64,000 nucleotides of DNA from Gigantopelta aegis (taxonomy: Eukaryota; Mollusca; Gastropoda; Neomphalida; Peltospiridae): NCBI RefSeq assembly GCF_016097555.1, contig NC_054702.1, positions 106,604,226 to 106,668,225 on the forward strand, written 5' to 3'. This document shows positions 10,200 through 21,299 of this stretch, piece by piece. Made by a program: the position numbers and the translations under genes. Below the pieces are notes generated by a model, which saw only the letters and a list, made by a program, of their open reading frames with translations, was not told the origin of the DNA and searched no databases. Position 1 is the first letter of the stretch. Each line of letters opens with the position of its first letter.

Positions 10200-11707
10200 C
10201 TGGAAATAATCCACATACTCAACAGGTGGACATGGTATAGTGTTCATTACTTCTGGATTTGATATTCAGTACACACCATCATTGGAAATGTAAACCCTAT
10301 ATCCTTTGAATGAGCTTCACTTGAACCTGGTGTATCCCAAACCAATAAGCTGCTAAACATAGTTTCTTCATTAAAGGATACCAGTTTTAGTTTGCTTAAC
10401 TATTCTGGTTTGTCTGTTGCACTAGATGATAAATTAGGTATTCTTGAAACTAGTGAATTACACCCTGAGGCAGCAGAGGCAGGAACTATCTGCAAAAGGA
10501 CTCTCATGGTGCAAAGAACACGGAAAGAACACTGCACACAACATGACATCAGCTTTTCTGATGACTCATCAGGAACGAATACTTGCCTAGAAAAAGAGGT
10601 TTTGTATGAACAAGTCGTCGGTTTCTGATGCACCATCATCAAACAACGAACATGGAGCACTACCACCACAGTGTTTCTGCCAGATAGAAATTTTTGGTAT
10701 GGCTCTATGGAATTGAATGCAACCACAGTCAAGAGATGGGGGGGGGGGGGGGGGGGGGGGGGGGGGTCCTCCCTCAGAAAGAAAATGGGTTAAGTTTACG
10801 GTTAGGATTAAGAAAATCATACAGTAATGATAAGAGTAATTAATTTTGTCAAAAAGTTAACTTAAAAAACATTCTGTAAAATTATTATTATTAAAACATT
10901 TTTTAATTTATTTCCCCAGATCATTTTGGCAAAGTCAAGGATGGGGTGCCTTGCCTCAATGCCTTACAGAATTTATATGCATAGAAAATATTCAAATATA
11001 TTCAACATATGCACACATTTAAACAGGTATATAAAATCTACACAGTTTGTTTAATTGTACAGTACATTCATTTTTTTAATAACCTAAATCATGGATATTG
11101 AAATGGACTCAATATACACCCGTAATCTATTTGTTATGTTTATTTGTTCTGAGTACGGGCTAGTACAGAGAAAACAAGGTTGAAAAAAATACACCAAAAA
11201 ACCCCAACAAAACAAAGTGGTTGTAGTATTACAAAGGTGCACAACGATGAGAAAAACAAAAGAAAGAAGAAAAAAAGAGAGAAGATATTAGTTTGAAATA
11301 TCGTGATTGTAACGCTATCATAATAGAGATGGAGTAATGAGATTTAGTAATAGAGATAAAAAAATATATATATATTTTTTGTAAAGTTGAAACTTTGTAG
11401 ACATTTATATACTGTAGATAAAATCAGTTGTTTCTAGTATTTTTTAATCGAAAAGATTAAGCCACTTGGACCATTCGATGTTAAATTTATCATATTCACA
11501 GTTTTTATAATAGATATATTTTTTGATATGAAATTTCTTTTAACCATCTTCATTGAATAAATATAATATTTAAAGTTACATTATCTGGTTACCATATTAT
11601 AACATCATGTACCAATGTGAAATACAAGCTCAAATGCACTTTTAAAAAAGTCGTGTGTCTTCGCTATGAACGGATATCGTCAAACGTATACGCTTGATTC
11701 GTCGCCT
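10200..11707. other. no gene recognised; G-run at 10738-10766
   Basis: A short frame near 10392-10628 lacks a credible start codon and domain. A run of about 28 G follows at 10738. From 10800 onward the sequence is strongly AT-rich with no repeats I can name. Confidence 0.4.
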
Positions 11708-11716
11708 GTGCTGCCA

Positions 11717-11778
11717 CAATCTAATTAAAATTAGTTCCACTATTACATGTAATAGTGGAGCTAATTTTAATTAGATTG
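11717..11778. mobile_element. 62-bp TIR-only palindrome of the long-TIR family
   Basis: The sequence starts caatctaattaaaattag and ends with its inverse (ctaattttaattagattg). The two arms meet at acatgt, so nearly the whole 62 bp forms one hairpin. It is flanked by gtgctgcca (11708-11716) and gtgccgcca (11779-11787), a 9-bp target duplication with one mismatch. Its ends are identical in type to the elements at 18320, 18400, 22539 and 28200. Confidence 0.85.
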
Positions 11779-12144
11779 GTGCCGCCATAGCTCGGCAAAG
11801 CACAAACGACAGCCTGTTTCAGTTAACACGTGCGTTTGCCGATTTCAAATTGTCTCAGAAAATTAAAAGAGAAATCTTGCGCTGTAGTTAAAACCGGCTT
11901 GATCTTGACAACGTATTATCGACAGTCGTACCTTCCTATTTCAGAACTGATATTTTATAAAGTGTTAGTAGAACTTTCAAAGTTTAGTTTGTATACTAGT
12001 AACACATTAATCATGTATATATTTTTAAAATAAAATATACTAAAGTAGACAATGAACGTTTTCACTTCTTAATTTTATGTGTTAAAATCGACAAATTCAG
12101 ATAAATATTATTTCGTTTGGAAAGGGTAAAGTTTGGGGGGAGGG

Positions 12145-12315
12145 GGGTGTTTAACGACATCAAAGATAAAGCATATTGATTTAATAATCATCCGACCCCA
12201 TACAACCGTAAATAAAATGTGTTGAGTGCGTCGTTAAATAAAACATATCCTATCCTTCCTTCCATCTGCTGTTGGATGTCTAACATTTGGTAATTTTGAC
12301 ATATAATCTTAGAGA
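12145..12315 (-). repeat. SINE-B (-) interrupted by a SINE-A tail
   Basis: Fragments tgtttaacgacatcaaagat and ctgttggatgtctaacattt are consecutive parts of a - strand SINE-B. Between them (about 12188-12263) lies a + strand SINE-A 3' end, caaccgtaaataaaatgtg + ttgagtgcgtcgttaaata, with a ccttcc tail. So a short 5'-truncated SINE landed in an older SINE. Confidence 0.7.
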
Positions 12316-12959
12316 GGAATCGGGTGCATGTATCGGAGGTCGAAACCCTTACTTGCCCAAGCTTAAAAAAAAAATGAAATGTATTTTTGGGGGGAGCATG
12401 AATAAAAAATAACATATAGTCTTGAAAAATGTTACGTAAATCGAACACAGTACCCTCTTTCTCTACCCCTAGAGCGTTACGTAATTAGTAACACCCCCTT
12501 ACTTGTAACGCGTATGCCAACTGCTGGCCACTGTCAAAATTTCAAGGCAAATGGATATAAATATGTTTTGGAGATATGAGACGGACCCCTCAATCAAGAC
12601 AGTTAAATTTATTCAAAAATTGCGAAATCTCACGTGATCTCTTTTTGGGGAATTATATACTTCTGATAAGCCAATAAAAACCGAGATCGGTACGAGCCAG
12701 TCAAAAGTGTTCCACTTTTAAAATCATGACTTTGTGTTTGACCTGGATAAGCCAGCTTAGTGAAACCAACGCGGAGTGCGGCGTCATATATGCACCAAAC
12801 GTAATTGGATGTTCTGTTCTATATACTTAAATAATAAAAATATTCCAGGGAATGTAGTTTTAACATTAATTATTAATCAGTTTATATTTTTTGCCTTTTT
12901 ATCATCTATCATACCAAAAATAACTATATTTTTAGTAAATGAAATGCGAATTCCAGTTT

Positions 12960-13415
12960 TTATAAATACCATTTTTCAACATTTTCCCAAAGTTCTCGGA
13001 CTTTATCACAATCGTAAAACAGGTGTTGTAGCGTTTCTGGGAGATTATTACAGAAAACGCATTTATTTGAATCAATATAATTTATCATATGTAGAAATCT
13101 ATTGGTACCAAGAATTCTGTGTAGCAATCTGTATTGAAACCATATTAATGAAGTGTCTTTCATGCATTTAAATGGTATAAGATAATACTTTGTCCATGTA
13201 TGATGATCAAATATTATACCTTTATCTGCGTATTTTGTTTGTGCTTTAGGAGTTTTGATTTTATTATTCAAAGTGCTGTATATAGCCTTACTTAATGCAT
13301 TCTTATTTAACAACATTTTTAATTTAAAAGGCAGAATTGGTAGTTTGATTGCAATATATTTTATTATATTGAAACTGTTTTGTATTTGTAAAAAAGCTTT
13401 TACAGCATTCGCCAA
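12960..13415 (-). pseudogene. LINE ORF2 C-terminal region
   Basis: An open frame of about 150 codons contains FQYRLLHRILGTNRFLHMI and CVFCNNLPETLQHLFYDCD, then VRELWENVEKW. The C-x2-C…H-x4-C pattern is the C-terminal zinc-knuckle-like region downstream of the reverse transcriptase in L1/Tx1 LINEs. It terminates at 12960, probably early relative to an intact element. Confidence 0.75.
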
Positions 13416-14237
13416 CGATGCATAACTTAAAATATTTTTGTGTTTATGTTATATTTTTGTGTGAAACATTCGAAATTTAAAACTTTTCCTTGGTCATCAA
13501 GCAGATCACTAATATAAATAATACCTTTCTTAATAAAGTTCTTGTATAAAAATGGTTTATTATTTAACAGTATTTTACTATTAAACCAAATATTTTGTCC
13601 CTGTATATATTCAGTAATTTGAAACTTTTGTTGTTTTTGCACTAAGTGCCCAGCTGCATAAAACATCTCGCCAAAACATATTTTTTATGCTTTTCTTTTT
13701 AATTTCAATAAAGTAATCACCATATACAATAAAATCTTTTGTTGTTAAACCTGTAGTGGATGTAAAAAGTTTAGTCCATGCTGCGTTTTGCTGATAAAGT
13801 CTTTGTAACCACGTCGTTTTAAAAGATGTAATAAGGTTTAATATACCAGGAACCTTTAAATCACCATATCAATAATCTTGTTTTAATATATTTATCTTGA
13901 TTTTTTTCTGGTTTATTTTGCCAAATAAATTTTAAAAACGTGTTTAAAAGTTTGAATCATGTGTTTTGGTGGATTTGGAAGAGTTAGGAAAAGATGGACG
14001 ATTTTAGGTATGATTAAAGATTTTATAACTGTAACTCTTCCAAGAACAGAGTTTTTTTCTAACTGACCAAAGCTTCATTAGATTCTGCATTTCTATAATT
14101 TTTTTAGTTATAATTATATTCTATAATGTCATCTAAGTTAAGTGTAAAATTAATACCAAGTAGACTGAATGTATCTTTACCCCATTCTAACTTCCATCGC
14201 ACATGATGATATACATCTTTTGAATATTTTTTACTGT

Positions 14238-15528
14238 CTATCCAAATGGCCTTAGACTTGGTGTAGAATATCTGAATAGAGACTGGGAGGTCCCGTCAAG
14301 AATAAAAGTAGTATCATCTGCGTATTGTGTTAGTCTGTATTCCTCCCCGTCAATAGAAACACCTTTTATATTATTGTCATTTCTAACTAAAATTGAAAGA
14401 ATTTCAGCACAAATTAAAAAAATATACGAAGAGAGAGGATCTCCTTGTCTGCATCCTCTTTCAAGTTTAAATGTTTCTGATATGTGACCATTTTGTATTA
14501 CGCAGGACATAGAATTTTTATATAAAGTTTTTTATCCATCTTTTTATTGAGGAGTGAAAGTTAAATATATGTAACGCTTTTTCTATAATTGACCACGAGA
14601 CTGAGTCAAATGCTTTTTCAGTCTATTAACACTAAAAGACCAGGTATAGAATGTGTTTCTGTATACTGCATGATGTCATACACTAAACGAATGTTTTCTC
14701 CAATGTATCTACCTTTTATAAAACCCGTTTGATCATTATTTATAATTTTATACAAGACTGTTTTAATTCTGTTAGCTATACAACCAGCGGCTATTTTGTA
14801 AATACAATTTAAAAGTGTTATAGGTCTCCAATTTTTTAAAAACTGCTTAGGCTTATTTGGTTTTGGAATACACGTTATAATTCCTAATTTTTGAACAACA
14901 GACATTTCGCCTACACTGTAGCTGTAATTAATTGCTCTAACTATAAAATGTCCTAGATCCACCCAAAACATTTGAAGAACTCTACTGTAAACCCATCTGA
15001 GCCAGGACTTTTGTCGTTTTTCATATTTTTAAGAAAGTTAAAAGCTTCCGAATAAGCAATTTGTCCTGCTAGTTCATGTGCTTCTTTGTCTGATAATTTT
15101 TTTAAATTATAACCAGATATTTTCTCACCTATATCATTATCAGATTTGTTAAATGACGTCGAATATAGTTTTTGGTAAAAATCTTTTGTTTCTATTAGAA
15201 TTTGTTTTTGGTCAATTATAATTTTCTCATCATTGAGTTCTATTCTTGATATACGTTTGCTATAGTAATTTCGGGATTCCATATTACAGAAGTATTTTGT
15301 TGGTTTTTCACCTTCATCTATCCATTTTGCTCTTGCTCTTATATGACTTTTCATCTTTTCTCTTCGCAATTCCAATAACTCTTGCTTACGTTTTTGTAAT
15401 AGTTCAGTATTAGCCTCATTTTCAGATTCTTCCAGTTCCTTGATTTTCTCACATAGTGTATTTTCTTTTTCATTGGTCTTTTTCTTTTTGAATGCCGAAT
15501 ATGATATTGTTTTACCTCTTACTTCCAT
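14238..15528 (-). pseudogene. LINE reverse transcriptase, frameshifted
   Basis: Three adjoining frames together carry the reverse-transcriptase blocks. 15528-14953 has KWIDEGEKPTKYFCNMESR and NDKSPGSDGFTVEFFK. 14971-14618 has IPKPNKPKQFLKNWRPITLL and NDQTGFIKGRYIGENIRL. 14510-14238 has LERGCRQGDPLSSYIF and the catalytic LTQYADDTTF box. The YADD motif keeps both catalytic aspartates. Frames change near 14960 and between 14618 and 14510, where a remnant of the FDSVSW block lies. Confidence 0.85.
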
Positions 15529-16027
15529 TAATAGTGTTTCCAGAAATAAGCTGTCATTTATTATAAACTGTATTTCTTTTTTGGTATAATGCTTATAGTT
15601 TGTGGGTTATAAATTAATATAACGTATTGATTTATATTATTTATTACATCTTTTACAATTTTTATGTATTCTTTATCAGATTACAGTGAATTGTTAAATT
15701 TCCATAAGCCGCTACCCGTGTGTATTTTATTTAAATTTAAAAATAATACAACACCTGAGTGGTCTGATCTATAGCTCTTTTCTATTATAACTTTTCTGTT
15801 CGTGACATTAAATTAGTTGATAGGAGGAAAGAGTCTAACCTGGATAATTTCAGTGGACTCGATTTCCTCCATGTATATCTCCTGAGATTGGGATATAATT
15901 CCCTAAAAGGGTCTTTTAAATCAAAAGCTTCAAGATTTTGTAATAATGTTTCTCGCGCCTTTGGGTGTATGTAAGTAATTTTTGGTATCTAGCTTTTGAT
16001 CTAACACTAAATTAAAATCTTCACATA

Positions 16028-16441
16028 TTAAATACTGTTCATTTGCAAACTCTTCAATACATTGTAATATAGTTTCAAAAAAACAAAACAAAAAGGCTTA
16101 TCAGTATTTGGTCCATAAATGTTTAAAAGCGTTACTCTTTCCCCTTCTATAGTAGTGTCCAAAACAATAAAATTTCCAGTATTATCTGATTTTATTTTAT
16201 TAAGTTCATATTGAAAATTGTTATTTAGCAGAATTGCCAACCCTCTTGTGTTACTAGTGAGATAAATAAGCATTTGTATCCCCACTGGGTTTGTACATAT
16301 GGTTCTATGTCATCAGTAAAATGAGTATCTTGTAAGCAATATGTTAAACTGTTTACATTTTAAATAATTAAAAACATCTCTCCTTTTTTCAGGATCTCTC
16401 AGTCCCTGACAGTTTAATGTCATTATCTGAAAACATGTCAT
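16028..16441 (-). pseudogene. LINE endonuclease N-terminus, broken
   Basis: An ATG at 16441 opens MTCFQIMTLNCQGLRDPEKR, the typical L1/Tx1 endonuclease start. After a frameshift the next block contains YCLQDTHFTDDIEPY. Then SNTRGLAILLNNNF and VTLLNIYGPNTDKP follow. LNCQGL, LQDTH and NIYGPN are the expected endonuclease blocks in order. Confidence 0.75.
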
Positions 16442-17689
16442 TTTAAAATAATAGCAAATTGATGAAATTTGTCTACTTTCGTTTCTTCAAAAATTATAAA
16501 TAGTGTTTAATGGTATGTGATTTGATTTAGGTGAATTATCAGACATATGTTTACTCCATCTCTGTACCAAATTTAGTGAAATTTGTAAAAGAAAGATATT
16601 AAAAATAAAAAAATATAAAAAGAAGTGCTGAGAATGACAGAGAAGTAATAATGTTAATAGATTGGGCATTAAAAATAACATACAGGTCAAAAATATTTGG
16701 ATATGGTACCATACCCATTTTACCCTCTGGCAAAACCCCTGCACCAGATAAGGTCACACAAAATCAGGGGTGGGTCAAAGAAAAACAAGGATTTCACGAG
16801 TAGTTTTTTCACATTATTATTTTGTTCAATTGTTGATTTTATTTATTGTATTATTATTAGCAAAAGTTAAAAAAATAAATTTCACGTAATATTTTGTTTA
16901 AGCGGTGATTTTATTAATACGTACTTCTACTTGTATTCCTTTTTGAATGTTTGCTTCTAAATATTTTCTATTTACAAGCTTTCTCCTTTTTAAAAATAAA
17001 TATGTGATTTGCAAAACTGAAATGTTTTAGAAGTGATGGTTCTTTCAGAATAAATATTTAAATTTACTTTATATACTGTTGGTCGTAAATGACGCATTTA
17101 ATTTAATCATGAATAACTGTCGAAACTACAACTATTTAATCAAATAACTAAAACACCTAATATACTATAAATACCGCAAATATTCAAAGAAATTGTAAAT
17201 CTGTTCAGCTTTCATTGTCATTAAAACAAATTCGACATCTTAACTACCGGTACTGATCAAGAAAAAGTTTTCCTTCATTATCTCGGCTTTTTAAAAATGA
17301 ATTTTGATGCACTTACGTCCTTCTGGCTCTCACGCGACGAATTATTAATAGCTCCATTTCCTTTTCAGAATAAAATTCTAAATTGTTCCTACAACTTTCT
17401 GTCCCGGGTCAAGTCCCTGGCTATCGAGAGACAGGGCCCGGGATGGACATGCCTGATATATGGGCATGTTAAAAAGTTTCAAGTCAAACTAGTTTTGTGC
17501 AGGTTGAAATATGTCGAACAATCTAGTGGGTGGCAATCCTCCTGCAGGCAATATTACATTGTCCTCGGATGTCCACCTATCAATGCGGACATTATACACA
17601 TGACACATCAAAACACTTGACATTTATAATATTGTTTATTAAACATTTAGTTTTTATGACATAATAATGTTGATGTTTTGTAAATATGA
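16442..17689. other. no confident feature
   Basis: AT-rich. An ATG-initiated frame of 107 codons at 17297-17620 has no domain I recognise and lacks supporting splice or repeat context, so it is not called a gene. The left part may include LINE 5' untranslated sequence. Confidence 0.4.
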
Positions 17690-18015
17690 AGGAAGGAAAT
17701 GTTTTATTTAACGACGCTCTCAACAAATTTTATTTACGGTTATATGGCGTCAGACATATGGTTAAGGACCACACAGATATATAGAGAGGAAACCCGCTGT
17801 CGCCACTTTGTGGGCTACTCTTTTCGATTAGCAACAAGGAATTTTTTTTATGCACCATCCCACAGACAGGATAGCACATACTACGGCCTTTGATGTACCA
17901 GTTGTGTAGCACTGGCTGGAACGAGAAATAGCCCAACGGGTCCACCGACGGGGATCGATCCTGGACCGACTGCGCATCAACCTAACGCTTTACCACTGAG
18001 CTACGTCCCGCCCCT
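17690..18015 (-). repeat. SINE-A, near full length, - orientation
   Basis: Read on the - strand it has the tRNA-like head (gtagctcagtggtaaagcgt), a B-box-like segment (gatcgatccccg), the conserved body and the tail taaataaaacatttccttcc. Both ends are present, so it is close to full length. Confidence 0.9.
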
Positions 18016-18268
18016 TGTAGATATGAAGCCATGAACGTGCGACAGTAAAAGTGTATGATAAATTACCGGTCTTTTTAATGATATATTCTATTTGTAGGCC
18101 CCAATTACAACTAACTTTTGAAAGTTCCAGATGTCTTGGAGATATACTGTCGAAGACAGAATTTTATATAGGGAGAGCGATCAAACAAACCCCACCCTAG
18201 TAAGTCGTGTTATGGTTATATTACAGGCTATTACTATTAGGCAAATATATACGGTTGGAGTGTAGGTT

Positions 18269-18269
<1 letters not shown>

Positions 18270-18311
<42 letters not shown>
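18270..18311. repeat. (TG)n microsatellite
   Basis: Uninterrupted TG dinucleotides abut the target site of the long-TIR element that follows. Confidence 0.95.
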
Positions 18312-18312
<1 letters not shown>

Positions 18313-18319
18313 TGTACGT

Positions 18320-19615
18320 CAATATAATTAAAGTTAGCTCCACTATTACATGTGGATCTAACAGCAGCCAGCTGGAGCTCATGTCCACCAATCAAAACCC
18401 AATCTAATTAAAATTAGCTCCACTATTACATGTGGATCTAACACCAGCCAGTTGGAGCTCATGTCCACCAATGAAAACCTTACTTGCAGAATCCTGCCAG
18501 TGATTTAAAAATAATTTGAAAACATTCCGAATTATCCTGAGGGTATACGATACATTTCGTGTGAATTACGAATGCCTTAAAACTATAAATATATAAATAA
18601 TTTTTAATGTAAAATTGAAGACTGATAACCCGCCCCGTACGTATTGGTATGGTTCGCTGTACTGCGGCCACTAAAATAGACTCGCCCGATATTTTTAGAA
18701 TCTGTATGCTCCCAAATAACGTTATAAAAGGCGAAGTGTGATTGGTCAATATTTAAATTATTATTTACAGACGAAATGTTACCTGGACATGGAGGACTAC
18801 GCAGTGTTGTTAGCAATCCGATTAAAATTAGTTCTACTGGTCTAAATAAGGCATTCGTAATTCACATGAAACATATCGTATACCCTCAGGATAATTCGGA
18901 ATATTTTCAAATTATTTTTAAATCACTGGCAGGATTCTGAAAGTAAGGTTTTCATTGGTGGACATGAGCTCCAACTGGCTGGTGTTAGATCCACATGTAA
19001 TAGTGGAGCTAATTTTAATTAGATTGTGGAACGAGCCAATGTTTAAAATCAAACATTCAGAGCAGCGATTTGTTATGTTTAGATCAGAGTCTGACGTCAC
19101 CCAGGAGATAATGTTTATGTTTGAACCACATCGACATACGAGTAGCAATAAAAGGATAATCGTTACTGAAGGAAGGAAATAGTGGAGCTAATTTTAATTA
19201 GATTGATCAAAACCTTACTTGCAGAATCATGTGAATTACGAATGCCTTATTTAGACCAGTAAAACTAATTTTAATCAGATTGCGTAGTCTCCAATGTCCA
19301 GGTAACATTTCGTCTGTAAATAATAATTTAAATATTGACCAATCACACTTGCCTTTTATAACGTTATTTGGGTGCTTACAGATTCTAAAAATATTGGGCG
19401 AGTCTATTTTAGTGGCCGCGGTACAGCGAACCATACCAATACGTACAGGATGGGTTATTAGTCTTCAATTTTACATTAAAAATTATTTATTTATTTATAA
19501 AAAAAAAAACCCAACTAAATCAGTCTTCAGTTTTACATTACAATTTTTTTTTTATATATAAAATAAAACATATTTTAAGGCATTCGTAATAGTGGAGCCA
19601 ATTTTAATTAAATTG
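18320..19615. mobile_element. long-TIR element (Mutator-like), outer copy
   Basis: The left end caatataattaaagttagc (18320) and right end caattttaattaaattg (19615) are inverted. They are flanked by an exact 9-bp duplication tctgtacgt (18311-18319 and 19616-19624). Another copy of the same family is inserted inside (18400-19205). Long TIRs with 9-bp duplications fit non-autonomous Mutator-like (MULE) elements; no transposase is present, so the superfamily is inferred. Confidence 0.8.
18400..19205. mobile_element. long-TIR element, inner copy with captured flank
   Basis: Begins caatctaattaaaattagct and ends at 19205 with ctaattttaattagattg. It is flanked by exact 9-bp duplications atcaaaacc (18391-18399 and 19206-19214). 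Positions 18400-19026 alone form a complete element. 19027-19178 is unrelated sequence, and 19179-19205 is a second right-end fragment. The unit that moved therefore includes about 150 bp of captured DNA. Confidence 0.75.
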
Positions 19616-19624
19616 TCTGTACGT

Positions 19625-20091
19625 GTGCTACGACTGCACAGGAGTATCCAGGATTTTATATTGGGTGGTAGTGGTACCCACATCGTCTATAAGTCATGTT
19701 ATGAGACGAAAGTAAAACCTATAACGTGATTGGTGTGTGTAATTGGAGAAATGGGGTTGCTTCCATGGCCTCCCTCTGGCCACGCCAGTGTGACTGTGGT
19801 TGTAGTCACGATACTTTGCGTAGTTGCAAATTAAACATTCCGTTCTAAGAGAAATAAAGGTTTCAAGTGACTAGTCTGTTCTAAGAACAAGGCCGATGAC
19901 AACAAAACACACGTCTTATTATTAATATAATCAACCTGTGATTTGTCACATTGGCACGAATGGGTATACGGTCCCATTAATACTGATGTGTATAATGTCA
20001 TGACCATGTGTTTCTCAAGGGGCAATTTGCAGTGAACACTTCTATTTTCGGCAAGACCTACTTCCCATTAGTAATATATTACACCATTCAA
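19625..20091. other. no feature recognised
   Basis: Unique AT-rich sequence between the nested elements and a SINE. Confidence 0.4.
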
Positions 20092-20345
20092 AAGTTTGAT
20101 TTGTTAACGGCACCACTAGAGCACATTTGATTAATTAATCATCGGCTGTTGGATGTCAAACATTTGGTAATTATGACTCGTAGTCATCAGAGGGAACCTG
20201 CTACATTTTCCCTAATGCAGCAAGGGATCTTTTATATACACTTTCCCACAGACTGGAAAGCAAATACCACGGCCTTTGTCCAGTTGTGGTGCACTGGTTG
20301 GAACGAGAAAAACCTAATCAGCTGAATGGATCCACTGATGTGATT
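20092..20345 (-). repeat. SINE-B, - orientation
   Basis: Shows ggcaccactagagcacattt, ggctgttggatgtcaaacat, gcaagggatcttttatatac and cactggttggaacgagaaa in - strand SINE order. The 5' head is partial. Confidence 0.85.
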
Positions 20346-20697
20346 CTACACCATTCAGAACATGAAGATGCGATCGTACGGTGATATAAAAAGGAAAAAC
20401 TTTCTAAACTTGAGTTATCTAAAAATATGTATATATTATAAACAATGTCAACCCCCAAATCACACACCTTTTACATCACCACCTTTTGTATTTACCAGTC
20501 GTCCCAAAACATGATTCATTTATGAACAGTGTGAGCCACCCCACTACCAATATAAAATCCTGGCTACGCCAATGATTATAATTATTGTTATTTTGGCGTT
20601 TTCGTTCATGTTTGTGATCTGCAAAATTTTCAGGTACCCACGATATTGGCAAAGTACGGTAGATCCACACTGACTATCCAAGAAATCATAAAACATT
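20346..20697. other. 3' flank of the TEX30-like gene
   Basis: No clear - strand AATAAA was found close to the stop codon. No other feature is recognised. Confidence 0.4.
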
Positions 20698-21299
20698 TTA
20701 CATACTCTCTGTGTCACGGTTACCTTTTGCCCATATCGAACGTTTTCGTTTTCGACTAGATATCCGTTTGTAACTGCTGTTTGCACTGGTACCCAGTGAT
20801 GCCGCACGAACACTCTCTTCATCCTCATCACGAGCTAACAAATCTGACCTTTCACCTCTTTTACTCTTTCTCACAGACGTTAGTGGTGGTGTTTGTTTGC
20901 GCTTTTTCTCTGTAGCTGCAACTGGTAAAGCTATTTCTGGGCATATTTTGGAACACCAAAGGAATACTTTGTCTGCAATCATGTTAACGGTCGCCTCCAG
21001 CCCGACTGACTTGTCTATTAAATCATGGCCGGCATGTTGTATCCAGTGCATGTCAGCTCTGGACATACGTTTGAGTACGCTTTCCATTCTCTCCCTCTTA
21101 CACATTTCATCTTTCTCGCCACTGATGAAAATAACAGGACAAGAAAGGTTATACAACGGAGCATCTCTTATTTTATCGGGCGATTCTGGAGGGTACAGCG
21201 GATAAGACAGACATATTACACCAATTATGGATGCAGATATATCGGTCGATTCATTCTCGTTGGCAACATTAACTGCAGCACGTGACCCCATTGATCGAC
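20698..21299 (-). CDS. TEX30: TEX30-like terminal exon
   Basis: 602 bp, entered after ttttcag. It completes the Gly codon and reads RSMGSRAAVNV through to a TAA at 20698-20700. It holds the catalytic Ser, the Asp-containing loop, the His loop, and the long basic C-terminal extension. GC content is higher than in flanking DNA, as expected for coding sequence. Confidence 0.85.

Larger units (their letters stand above)
12780..16441 (-). mobile_element. Tx1/L1-like LINE, decayed copy
   Basis: On the - strand this holds, in order, an apurinic-like endonuclease start (from 16441), a reverse transcriptase (about 15530-14240) and a C-terminal Cys/His domain (13415-12960). The order and motifs fit the single large ORF2 of the L1/Tx1 group. 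Multiple frameshifts and stops break it. The 3' boundary near 12780 is approximate, and no target duplication or poly(A) tail was identified. Confidence 0.75.

Noticed and set aside
10392-10628. Possible exon after the minisatellite
   Set aside because: It begins at a TTG, lacks convincing splice sites and has no domain.
17297-17620. 107-codon ATG reading frame
   Set aside because: No recognisable domain, AT-rich surroundings, no splice or repeat support; can occur by chance.
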